Of a stretch of DNA of 64,000 bases, positions 31,240 to 38,132 are shown piece after piece. The position numbers and the translations under genes were made by a program. Origin of the DNA: Thalassobacter stenotrophicus (GTDB lineage: Bacteria; Pseudomonadota; Alphaproteobacteria; Rhodobacterales; Rhodobacteraceae); NCBI RefSeq assembly GCF_001458315.1, contig NZ_CYRX01000009.1, positions 62,001-126,000 on the forward strand. Direction: 5' to 3'. The first letter of the stretch is position 1; every line of letters begins with the position of its first letter. A model generated the notes under the pieces. That model had not been told where the DNA came from. It saw only the letters and a program-made list of their open reading frames with translations, and did no database searches.

Positions 31240-33060
31240 ATGTTTGATACACCCCTTCTCCGCGACGCCCATTCTGATGCCAAAGGGGAGCCATTGGGGA
31301 ACCTGCCTGAGTGGGATCTGACGGACCTGTATGCAGCAGATGACGCGCCAGAACTGGTTCGGGACCTGGAGTGGCTGGAGGCCGAGTGCGCCGCGTTCGC
31401 CGCTGATTATCAGGGCAAACTGGCCGAGCTGGATGCGGATGGAATGGCCGCATGTATCAAGCGCTATGAGGAAATCGACGTTATCGCTGGGCGGATCATG
31501 TCCTACGCGGGCCTACGCTATTACCAGCAGACCACGGATGGGGACCGTGCGAAGTTTATGTCCGACATGCAGGACAAAATCACCACGTTTACAAATGCGC
31601 TTGTGTTCTTTTCGCTTGAGTTCAACTCGCTTGAGGATGACGCCCTAGAGACTGCGTATGGTGCCAACGCGGATTTGGCGCGCTACCGCCCCGTGTTGGA
31701 CCGGATGCGGGCGATGAAACCCTATCAGCTTTCGGATGAGCTAGAGACATTCTTGCACGATCAATCGGTTGTGGGTTCCAGCGCATGGAACAAGCTGTTC
31801 GACGAAACGATCGCCGGGTTGGAGTTCGTGGTCGAGGGTGAGACATACAACATCGAAGGCACGCTGAACTTCATGTCCGACCCCGACCGCTCCAAGCGCG
31901 AGGCGGCTGCGCGTGAATTGGCGCGCGTGTTCGGCGCAAATGTCCGTACGTTTTCGCGTGTGCACAACACATTGGCCAAAGAAAAAGAGATCTCTGATCG
32001 GTGGCGCGGGCTAGAAACCCCGCAGATGGGCCGTCATCTCGCCAACCATGTCGAGCCAGAGGTGGTTGAGGCGCTGCGCAACGCGGTGGTTGAGGCTTAT
32101 CCGCGCCTGTCGCATCGGTATTATGCGCTAAAGGCCAAATGGATGGGCCTTGAGACGCTGGAGGTTTGGGACCGCAACGCGCCCTTGCCGATGGAGGACA
32201 CGCGCACCGTCGGTTGGGATGAGGCAAAGGCGACCGTGATGGACGCGTACTCGGCCTTTGACCCGCGCATGGGCGCCTTGGCCGAGCCTTTCTTTGACAA
32301 AGGCTGGATCGACGCGGGCGTGAAGCCGGGCAAAGCGCCCGGCGCATTCGCGCACCCTACCGTGACGACCGTGCACCCCTATGTGATGCTCAACTACCTC
32401 GGCAAACCGCGCGATGTGATGACATTGGCGCATGAACTGGGTCACGGCGTGCATCAGGTTTTGGCCGCAGAGCAGGGCGAATTGTTGTCCTCAACACCGC
32501 TTACACTGGCCGAGACCGCCAGTGTGTTTGGCGAAATGCTTACCTTCCGCAAGATGCTGGAAAACGCCGACAGTGATTCCGCGCGCAAGGTCATGCTGGC
32601 GGGCAAGGTCGAAGACATGATCAACACGGTTGTCCGCCAGATCGCCTTCTATGACTTTGAGTGCAAACTGCACGACGCCCGCCGTGAGGGTGAGCTGACG
32701 CCAGATGATATCAACGCCTTGTGGATGTCCGTTCAGGCCGAAAGCCTGGGCCCCGTCTTTGACTACATGGAAGGGTATGAGACCTTCTGGGCGTACATCC
32801 CGCACTTCGTGCATTCGCCGTTTTATGTCTATGCTTACGCCTTTGGCGATGGTCTCGTGAACGCGTTGTATGCGGTCTACGAAGAAGGCGATGCGGACTT
32901 CCAAGAGAAGTATTTTGAGATGCTCCGCGCAGGTGGATCCAAACATCACAAGGCGCTTTTGGCGCCCTTTGGTTTGGATGCCAGCGATCCGGCGTTCTGG
33001 TCCAAGGGTCTTTCGATGATCGAAGGCTTCATCGACCAGCTTGAGGCGATGGAAGACTAG
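31240..33060 (+). CDS. pepF: Oligoendopeptidase F (M3 family metallopeptidase)
   Basis: A 606-residue cytosolic zinc peptidase that cleaves short peptides. The M3B N-terminal helical domain (about 20-200) is followed by the catalytic domain with the zinc motif LAHELGHGVHQV (about residues 388-399) and the downstream zinc Glu in LAETASVFGEML. The ATG at 31240 is chosen over a TTG one codon earlier, with AAGAGG as ribosome site. It lies 48 bases after the ygfZ gene. Length matches PepF/M3-family oligoendopeptidases. No signal peptide is present. Confidence 0.94.
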   Translation: MFDTPLLRDAHSDAKGEPLGNLPEWDLTDLYAADDAPELVRDLEWLEAECAAFAADYQGKLAELDADGMAACIKRYEEIDVIAGRIMSYAGLRYYQQTTDGDRAKFMSDMQDKITTFTNALVFFSLEFNSLEDDALETAYGANADLARYRPVLDRMRAMKPYQLSDELETFLHDQSVVGSSAWNKLFDETIAGLEFVVEGETYNIEGTLNFMSDPDRSKREAAARELARVFGANVRTFSRVHNTLAKEKEISDRWRGLETPQMGRHLANHVEPEVVEALRNAVVEAYPRLSHRYYALKAKWMGLETLEVWDRNAPLPMEDTRTVGWDEAKATVMDAYSAFDPRMGALAEPFFDKGWIDAGVKPGKAPGAFAHPTVTTVHPYVMLNYLGKPRDVMTLAHELGHGVHQVLAAEQGELLSSTPLTLAETASVFGEMLTFRKMLENADSDSARKVMLAGKVEDMINTVVRQIAFYDFECKLHDARREGELTPDDINALWMSVQAESLGPVFDYMEGYETFWAYIPHFVHSPFYVYAYAFGDGLVNALYAVYEEGDADFQEKYFEMLRAGGSKHHKALLAPFGLDASDPAFWSKGLSMIEGFIDQLEAMED

Positions 33061-33064
33061 CCCG

Positions 33065-34378
33065 CTATTCCGCCGCGACTGGGCAGTTGTCTGGTTTTGA
33101 AACGGCATGCAGCGCGTGATCTGGCGCGCTGTAGGCCAAAGCCGGTAGCATCCGGTAAAGCGGTGCGCATAGCCCTCGGGTGTTGAGAGCGGTCGCATAG
33201 CGCACGTAGTCCGGGTCTTCGGACATGTGCAGTTCCTCTGCCTTGGCGCGGCCAAAATAGATCATCGTGACCACGATCATCCCCGCTGTCGCGGCGATCT
33301 GGGTCTGGACCGGGACGTCCGCCAGAAACGGTGCCGACGTCAGCCAGAAGAAGCACACCTTGGACATGTAATCGGGGTGTTTCATCCAGCGGTACGGCCC
33401 GCAGGTTACGACACCTCGGTTGGTCAGATTGGACCAGCGCAATCCGAATGACGCCGTGGCCCAGACCCAAACGCCAAAGCTCAGCAAAAGTAGCGCCAGC
33501 CATGGTCCAGCCAAAAGCGGGTAGTCTTGGATCGTTTCATGCCACGGTACGCCGGTGTCGCGGCTAAATATTTGGCCTGTGATAACTGCGTTGAAGGGCG
33601 CGTAGCAGACCAGTGTGACGACCCAGCCCCAAAGCACAGGGTTGGTTGTGCGTATATGGGCGTCGAACAGGCGCAGGGTGAGCGTATAGCCCACGCAGAC
33701 CACAACCAGTTCGAGCAAAAGTGCGAGCAACATCAGGTGGCGGGTGAGGGTGACAAGGTCTTGGGTCGCCCAAGCACTGATCGGCGCGCTGCCTGCGATT
33801 GTGTTGACGAGGTAGCTAAACATGATCGGCAGAAAGAACCCTTTGATTACCCATCCAAGCATGAAATGGCGTAGCCCTGCGTATTCCACATGGTGTGATT
33901 GACGTGTGAGCCATGCGCCGATCTGCCAATATCCGTCGCGCGGTTGGGTCATCCGGGCATCGACCCAAAGGATATAGAGAAACGAAATGACCAATATGAC
34001 GGGGGCCAAACGGGTCAATAGCCCGACTGCGGGGATAAGGTCTTGGACAGGGTACACTCGGAATAGCGCGTGAAAGCCGATAACGGCGCCAAGCATCGCG
34101 ATGAGGCCGATGAACTTCGTTGCGCTGCGCAGAATATCATAGTGCGGGGGGCTTTGGTTGATCCCGCTACTGGCGTTGCGGTGGACCCGCTTGAAGGCCA
34201 GTTCAAGTATCGCAATAGGCACCGCATAGGCACACATCAGCGCAAAGGCCGCCCAGATCACCGGGACCGCCGAGGCGTGTGTCACCGCGACAAACGCGGC
34301 GGTGGCACAGCCAAGGCTGACCAAATTGATCCAGCCAGTTGTGACGGATGTTGGTATCTTGGCTGGCGGCGATGCCAT
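33065..34378 (-). CDS. Membrane protein with C-terminal isoprenylcysteine methyltransferase (ICMT/PEMT)-like domain
   Basis: A 437-residue polytopic protein with roughly ten hydrophobic segments. The C-terminal part has TCGPYRWMKHPDYMSKVCFFWL and FGRAKAEELHMSEDPDYVRY, the SAM-binding pattern of the ICMT and phospholipid methyltransferase family (GPYxxxRHPxY variant with KHPDY; late ExxL/Y). The N-terminal half is an unassigned membrane domain, so this is larger than a typical ICMT (about 200). The substrate is unknown. It is convergent with pepF, four bases apart, and ends close to the rpoH terminator region. Confidence 0.78.
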   Translation of the reverse strand: MASPPAKIPTSVTTGWINLVSLGCATAAFVAVTHASAVPVIWAAFALMCAYAVPIAILELAFKRVHRNASSGINQSPPHYDILRSATKFIGLIAMLGAVIGFHALFRVYPVQDLIPAVGLLTRLAPVILVISFLYILWVDARMTQPRDGYWQIGAWLTRQSHHVEYAGLRHFMLGWVIKGFFLPIMFSYLVNTIAGSAPISAWATQDLVTLTRHLMLLALLLELVVVCVGYTLTLRLFDAHIRTTNPVLWGWVVTLVCYAPFNAVITGQIFSRDTGVPWHETIQDYPLLAGPWLALLLLSFGVWVWATASFGLRWSNLTNRGVVTCGPYRWMKHPDYMSKVCFFWLTSAPFLADVPVQTQIAATAGMIVVTMIYFGRAKAEELHMSEDPDYVRYATALNTRGLCAPLYRMLPALAYSAPDHALHAVSKPDNCPVAAE

Positions 34379-34480
34379 GACGTGTCCCCTACTTGCTTAG
34401 ATCGGGTTGATCACAGCAAGCGGGCGGAAATGGGACGAAATGCAGAAACTATCGCGGCAGAAAGCTAGCCCTATAGGCGT

Positions 34481-34512
34481 AAAAAAGCCCCACCCGCGCG
34501 TGCGGGCAGGGC
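34481..34512 (-). terminator. Rho-independent terminator of rpoH
   Basis: On the minus strand GCCCTGCCCGCA and TGCGGGTGGGGC-like arms form a GC-rich stem followed by TTTTTTACG. It lies 17 bases after the rpoH stop. Confidence 0.88.
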
Positions 34513-34528
34513 GTTTATCGTTCAGGAC

Positions 34529-35431
34529 TTAGGCGGGCAACATGCCCTTTTCCTTGGCCAATTCGCGCATCCGCGATTGCAGCTTTTCGAACGCGCGCAC
34601 TTCAATCTGGCGAATGCGCTCACGGCTGACGCTATACTGCGTGGACAGGTCCTCTAGCGTGATCGTTTCCTCTGACAGGCGACGTTGCACAAGGATGTCA
34701 CGCTCCCGCTCATTCAGGACTTCCATGGCGTCCTCCATGAGCGACAAGCGCGCCTTCATCTCATCACTTTCGGCATAGTCGCCAGCGGTGTCCGCGCTGT
34801 CATCCTCAAGCCAGTCCTGCCATTCTGTAGCACCTTCACCATCGGCCGAAATCATGGCATTGAGCGAAGCATCGCCCCCCGACATGCGCCGGTTCATGGA
34901 GATCACTTCGGTCTCTGTCACGCCTAGATCTGTGGCAATGCGTTTTACGTTTTCGGGGCGCATATCGCCATCTTCCAACGCGCCGATGCGGGCCTTGGCT
35001 TTACGCAGGTTAAAGAACAGTTTCTTTTGTGCCGAGGTCGTGCCGAGTTTCACAAGGCTCCAAGACCGCAGGATGTATTCTTGGATTGAGGCGCGAATCC
35101 ACCACATCGCATAGGTCGCGAGGCGAAACCCCTTTTCCGGGTCAAAGCGTTTGACGGCCTGCATCAGGCCCACGTTTGCCTCCGAGATGACCTCGGCCTG
35201 CGGAAGTCCGTAGCCGCGATAACCCATCGCGATTTTGGCCGCGAGACGCAGGTGTGACGTTATCATTTGGTGCGCGGCATCGGTGTCTTCTTCTTCAACC
35301 CAACGCTTGGCGAGCATGTATTCTTGCTCCGGCTCCAGCATTGGGAACTTGCGAATTTCTTGTAAATAGCGGTTCAGTCCCTGTTCCGGCGACGGAGCGG
35401 GAAGATTGGCATAAGCGGACATGTTGGACAT
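34529..35431 (-). CDS. rpoH: RNA polymerase sigma-32 factor RpoH
   Basis: A 300-residue heat-shock sigma factor. Region 1.2 (LNRYLQEIRKFPMLEPEQEYMLAKRW), region 2 with the RpoH box (LRSWSLVKLGTTSAQKKLFFNLRKAK), and region 4 (LNERERDILVQRRLSEETITLEDLSTQYSVSRERIRQIE) are all present, so it is RpoH rather than RpoD. It directs transcription of chaperone and protease genes such as groESL and clpA, though those here have no clear sigma-32 promoter that I could read. The promoter is TTGAAG/TATATT at 35541-35569. The mRNA leader contains a strong 9-bp hairpin near its 5' end. Confidence 0.97.
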   Translation of the reverse strand: MSNMSAYANLPAPSPEQGLNRYLQEIRKFPMLEPEQEYMLAKRWVEEEDTDAAHQMITSHLRLAAKIAMGYRGYGLPQAEVISEANVGLMQAVKRFDPEKGFRLATYAMWWIRASIQEYILRSWSLVKLGTTSAQKKLFFNLRKAKARIGALEDGDMRPENVKRIATDLGVTETEVISMNRRMSGGDASLNAMISADGEGATEWQDWLEDDSADTAGDYAESDEMKARLSLMEDAMEVLNERERDILVQRRLSEETITLEDLSTQYSVSRERIRQIEVRAFEKLQSRMRELAKEKGMLPA

Positions 35432-35508
35432 GGCAAAGCCCCCTGAATGGCATGTTAATTTCTTTTACTTTCCACTCAACGTGGGCAGCGGTTGAACGGT
35501 TTTCAAGT

Positions 35509-35530
35509 GGGGTCGAAGGATTTCGACCCC
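35509..35530 (-). promoter_or_regulatory. Hairpin at the 5' end of the rpoH leader
   Basis: A perfect inverted repeat, GGGGTCGAA-4-TTCGACCCC, begins about 4 bases after the predicted transcription start and 78 bases before the rpoH ATG. It could stabilise the mRNA or affect ribosome loading. It is not a ROSE-type thermometer because the ribosome site (AGGGGG) lies outside it. Confidence 0.55.
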
Positions 35531-35540
35531 GTTGTTCAGA

Positions 35541-35569
35541 AATATAGAGCCTGCGCGAATGCGCTTCAA
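35541..35569 (-). promoter_or_regulatory. Promoter of rpoH
   Basis: On the minus strand TTGAAG (35564-35569) and TATATT (35541-35546) are separated by exactly 17 bases. Both boxes match the sigma-70 pattern well. The predicted start is about 35534, leaving a leader of roughly 103 bases. Confidence 0.7.
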
Positions 35570-35618
35570 TCGGGCTGAAGCATAAGTAACGTGCGTGTGA
35601 GCACATGGGTGCCGCGGA

Positions 35619-36632
35619 TTATGCCGAACCGGTTAACGCGTCCTGCAGCGCCTGCATGTCCGCAGGCATATCGGCTGCGAAACGCATGTCTTCTTCCGTG
35701 ACAGGATGCACAAAGCCCAACTCAGCCGCGTGGAGCGCTTGTCGGGGGAAGCGGAGAACATCCTCCAAGCCTGGGTGGCCTTTGGGCAACTTGCGTCGCC
35801 CGCCATAGGTTTGATCCCCGATCAGAGCGTGCCCCGCATGGGCCATATGCACGCGGATCTGGTGCGTGCGCCCGGTTTCGAGCCAGCATTCGACCAGCGC
35901 GGCCGCGCCAAAATCCTCGACAATCCGGACGCGAGTGACCGCATGGCGCCCGCCTGTGAACAGTACGGCCTGACGTTGCCGATCCGTTTTGTGACGGGCC
36001 AACATGGTTGTAATTTTGAGGATGTTGCCGGGCTCAAAGCTGGTACCCTTTACGCCGCGCAGCCGTGGGTCAGAGGCGCTGGGCACCCCATAACACAGCG
36101 CAAGGTAGCGGCGGTGCACGGTGTGTTTCTCGAACTGCTTGGCAAGCCCGTGGTGAGCAGCGTCCGATTTGGCGACCACCAGCAAACCGCTGGTATCCTT
36201 ATCGATCCGGTGCACGATGCCGGGCCGTTTTTCGCCGCCAACCCCGGATAAACGCCCATCAAAGTGGTGCAAAAGCGCGTTCACCAAGGTCCCGCCGGGG
36301 GAGCCAGGGGCCGGATGGACGACCATGCCAACGGGCTTGTGGATTACAATCAGATCGTCATCTTCGTGCCGAATATCGAGGGGGATGTCCTCGGGTCGGG
36401 TCTCAAGGTCTTGGGTGATTTCGACCGTGATTGCGATCTCATCGCCCTCAGTCAGCCGAGCCCTTGGATCGGTCACGACCGTGCCATTGACCTGTACGGC
36501 TGCGTCCGCCACCAAACGCGCAAGACGCGACCGGCTGAGGTGGGCTTGCTCTGGCACATCGCGCGCGATCGCCTTATCAAGACGGGCAGGGGGATTTTCC
36601 CCGATAACAAAGGTGACGCGTGTGTCTGCCAA
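35619..36632 (-). CDS. rluD: Ribosomal large subunit pseudouridine synthase, RluD type
   Basis: A 337-residue RluA-family enzyme that converts uridines in 23S rRNA to pseudouridine. An N-terminal S4 domain (about 15-75: LDKAIARDVPEQAHLSRSRLARLVADAAVQVNG-type) leads into the catalytic domain with HRIDKDTSGLLVVAK, whose Asp is the catalytic residue, then RRYLALCYG and ETGRTHQIRVHMAH. I start it at the TTG at 36630-36632 (ADTRVTFVIGENPP), preceded by GGGGAAA. The open frame continues 131 codons further, but those are antisense to the DUF6476 gene. With this start the gene overlaps that divergent gene by 11 bases. Confidence 0.9.
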   Translation of the reverse strand: MADTRVTFVIGENPPARLDKAIARDVPEQAHLSRSRLARLVADAAVQVNGTVVTDPRARLTEGDEIAITVEITQDLETRPEDIPLDIRHEDDDLIVIHKPVGMVVHPAPGSPGGTLVNALLHHFDGRLSGVGGEKRPGIVHRIDKDTSGLLVVAKSDAAHHGLAKQFEKHTVHRRYLALCYGVPSASDPRLRGVKGTSFEPGNILKITTMLARHKTDRQRQAVLFTGGRHAVTRVRIVEDFGAAALVECWLETGRTHQIRVHMAHAGHALIGDQTYGGRRKLPKGHPGLEDVLRFPRQALHAAELGFVHPVTEEDMRFAADMPADMQALQDALTGSA

Positions 36633-36918
36633 AGACGATTTCCCCGAATTGCCGCCCCACCTTCGCCTGCTCAAAACGCTGGTGACGGTGTTGACGGGTG
36701 TGATGATCCTCGGCGTGATAATCGTGGTGGGCCTGCTTGTCACGCGCTTCCCGACCCCAGTGACCGCGCCCGAAGCATTGCAGCTACCCGAAGGCACTGT
36801 TGCGCAGGCCGTGACACAAGGGCACGGTTGGTGGATTGTGGTCACCGAAGACGCGCGCGTGTTATTTTTCGGAAGCGACGGGGCGCTCCGCCAAGAGGTT
36901 CCGTTAGACAGCCAATAG
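36622..36918 (+). CDS. DUF6476 family small membrane protein
   Basis: A 98-residue protein with a short polar N-terminus, one membrane helix (about residues 19-41, VTVLTGVMILGVIIVVGLLVT) and a periplasmic or cytosolic tail ending FGSDGALRQEVPL, consistent with DUF6476 of Rhodobacterales. I use the GTG at 36622 with AAAGG eight bases upstream; GTG at 36613 is an alternative. It is divergent from rluD, with overlapping 5' ends, so its promoter must lie in the rluD coding sequence. Function is unknown. Confidence 0.75.
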   Translation: MSAKDDFPELPPHLRLLKTLVTVLTGVMILGVIIVVGLLVTRFPTPVTAPEALQLPEGTVAQAVTQGHGWWIVVTEDARVLFFGSDGALRQEVPLDSQ

Positions 36919-36982
36919 CTGAGATGCCGCGAATCGTGTGCGGATAACGACAAGGCGCGGATTAGATAGGTTTGTAGGGTGA

Positions 36983-37059
36983 TGGTACCACCTCCCCGGC
37001 TCGAACGGGGGACCTCCTGATCCACAATCAGGCGCTCTAACCTACTGAGCTAAGGCGGC
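36983..37059 (-). tRNA. tRNA-His (anticodon GTG)
   Basis: The minus strand folds as a full tRNA: acceptor GCCGCCU with AGGUGGU, D-arm GCUCAGUAGGUUAGAGC, anticodon stem CCUGA/UCAGG around UUGUGGA (anticodon GUG), T-arm CCCCG-UUCGAGC-CGGGG, and encoded CCA. The discriminator base is A73 and the base before G1 is T, so no G-1 is encoded. This is the derived alphaproteobacterial tRNA-His type, in which the normally universal G-1 and C73 are lost. Pair 1-72 is G-U and pair 4-69 is G-U. Confidence 0.97.
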
Positions 37060-37238
37060 ACGCTTGGTGGATTTAGCGAGGTGTGCTGACGATTGCAAGC
37101 GCTACTGGCGCGCTATTTCCCACCTTTGTGCGATGAAATCTATGCGAATGGGAATGCGGACCTGTCGTGGCCCTTGGGGAACGCAGGCTTGCATGGGCGC
37201 GAGCCATTGGGTAGGTGCAACGCAACAAGGAGGCCATC

Positions 37239-37421
37239 ATGGGCATCAATACCGAAAGCGACATCACTGCAAATTTGCAAATCGGTCCAACGACCGACGG
37301 CATGGTCCGTATTTTTGTCGAGGCTGGTGATGTGGAAATCCCGATGGATTTCGAACCGGAAGAAGCTTTGGATATCGCCGAAGAAATTCGGGCAGCGGCT
37401 CTTTCGATTACGGGAGAGTAA
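37239..37421 (+). CDS. Small conserved acidic protein, probably DUF6324
   Basis: A 60-residue soluble protein (starts MGINTESDITANLQIGPT, ends ALDIAEEIRAAALSITGE) that I associate with the Rhodobacterales DUF6324 family, though I am less sure of the number. The core VRIFVEAGDVEIPMDFEPEEA suggests a small beta fold followed by a helix. A consensus AAGGAGG ribosome site confirms the ATG at 37239; the frame also opens 8 codons earlier. Its last 14 bases overlap the convergent mmcB gene. Function is unknown. Confidence 0.75.
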   Translation: MGINTESDITANLQIGPTTDGMVRIFVEAGDVEIPMDFEPEEALDIAEEIRAAALSITGE

Positions 37422-37860
37422 ACGCCATCGGATCGCGCAGAGCTTGCAGGCGCTGTGCACTGGTTCGTGCGAACTTCTGCAAGAGTTTTTTGCGCCGCGC
37501 GGCTGGTAAAGGCGTATCGGGCCCCATTCGAATGATCTCAGCCCCATAGCTATCAGCGATGATCAGGCCAGTATCGTCTGGCAGCAGCTCCGTCGGAAAA
37601 TCACTGTCCACTGCCCAGAAAAACCGATCACAGAACGGTAAATAGCCCTGCCATTTCTGGTCAGACTGAAAATCGGCACGCGATGATTTGCATTCCACCA
37701 CCCACAGTTGCCCTTTGGGGCCCAAGGCCATGATGTCCACGCGCAAGCCGCGTTCTGGTGTGAATTCCTCGATGCAATTGTAATCATACGTCAGAAGGTG
37801 CCGCGCGGTTCCGCGCGCCAGCAATTGGCCGGGGCTGAGTGTGGTATCACTGCTTATCAT
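37408..37860 (-). CDS. mmcB: MmcB family DNA repair protein
   Basis: A 150-residue protein of the MmcB family (PF06319), a PD-(D/E)xK-like nuclease fold. The core is RVDIMALGPKGQLWVVECKSSRADFQSD, with Asp then E-x-K at VVECKSS. In Caulobacter, MmcB is SOS-induced and contributes to survival of mitomycin C damage. Here a GAAC-N7-GAAC box lies 12 bases before the ATG at 37860, which I prefer over the ATG at 37890 since that codon is upstream of the operator. No Shine-Dalgarno is clear, so the mRNA may be leaderless or nearly so. Confidence 0.88.
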   Translation of the reverse strand: MISSDTTLSPGQLLARGTARHLLTYDYNCIEEFTPERGLRVDIMALGPKGQLWVVECKSSRADFQSDQKWQGYLPFCDRFFWAVDSDFPTELLPDDTGLIIADSYGAEIIRMGPDTPLPAARRKKLLQKFARTSAQRLQALRDPMAFTLP

Positions 37861-37871
37861 CGTATCATTTT

Positions 37872-37886
37872 GAACGTAACGTGAAC
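37872..37886. promoter_or_regulatory. LexA-type (SOS) operator before mmcB
   Basis: GAAC at 37872-37875, seven bases, GAAC at 37883-37886. On the minus strand it reads GTTC-N7-GTTC, the alphaproteobacterial LexA motif first defined in Rhodobacter. It lies 12-26 bases before the chosen mmcB ATG. Confidence 0.75.
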
Positions 37887-38132
37887 ACATGTCTAGGCTT
37901 GTGCGGGGGGCTATGCGGCCCTATGTGTCGGGGCAGGCGGGTTCTGCGGGATACGTCAACATAGCGAAATTCCGGTGGCCTTAAGCAAATCCGAGGGAGC
38001 TGGCTCTGTCACGGTCCTGGCTGTGTTACCTGGCGCCCACCTGTACATACAGGTCCTCGGGAATCCTCGCTCGACGGTTCATGTGGTTCCCGCCGCCTTA
38101 TTTTCCTTCGGAAAATCCGCCCGTTTGATCGG

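Noticed and set aside
35295-35606. A 103-codon minus-strand frame overlapping the rpoH leader and start
   Set aside because: It is out of frame with rpoH, includes the promoter and hairpin, and looks like a chance frame. A translated upstream reading frame is not excluded but has no support.
36633-37025. N-terminal extension of RluD by up to 131 residues
   Set aside because: The extra part is antisense to DUF6476 and has no similarity to RluD N-termini; the S4 domain already begins near the TTG start.
37891-38132. A remnant of the ligase-associated gene cluster between mmcB and the helicase
   Set aside because: No frame or motif of PdeM, ligase or exonuclease is readable in the 242 bases; only a short TTTTCC/GGAAAA stem at 38101-38115 is seen.
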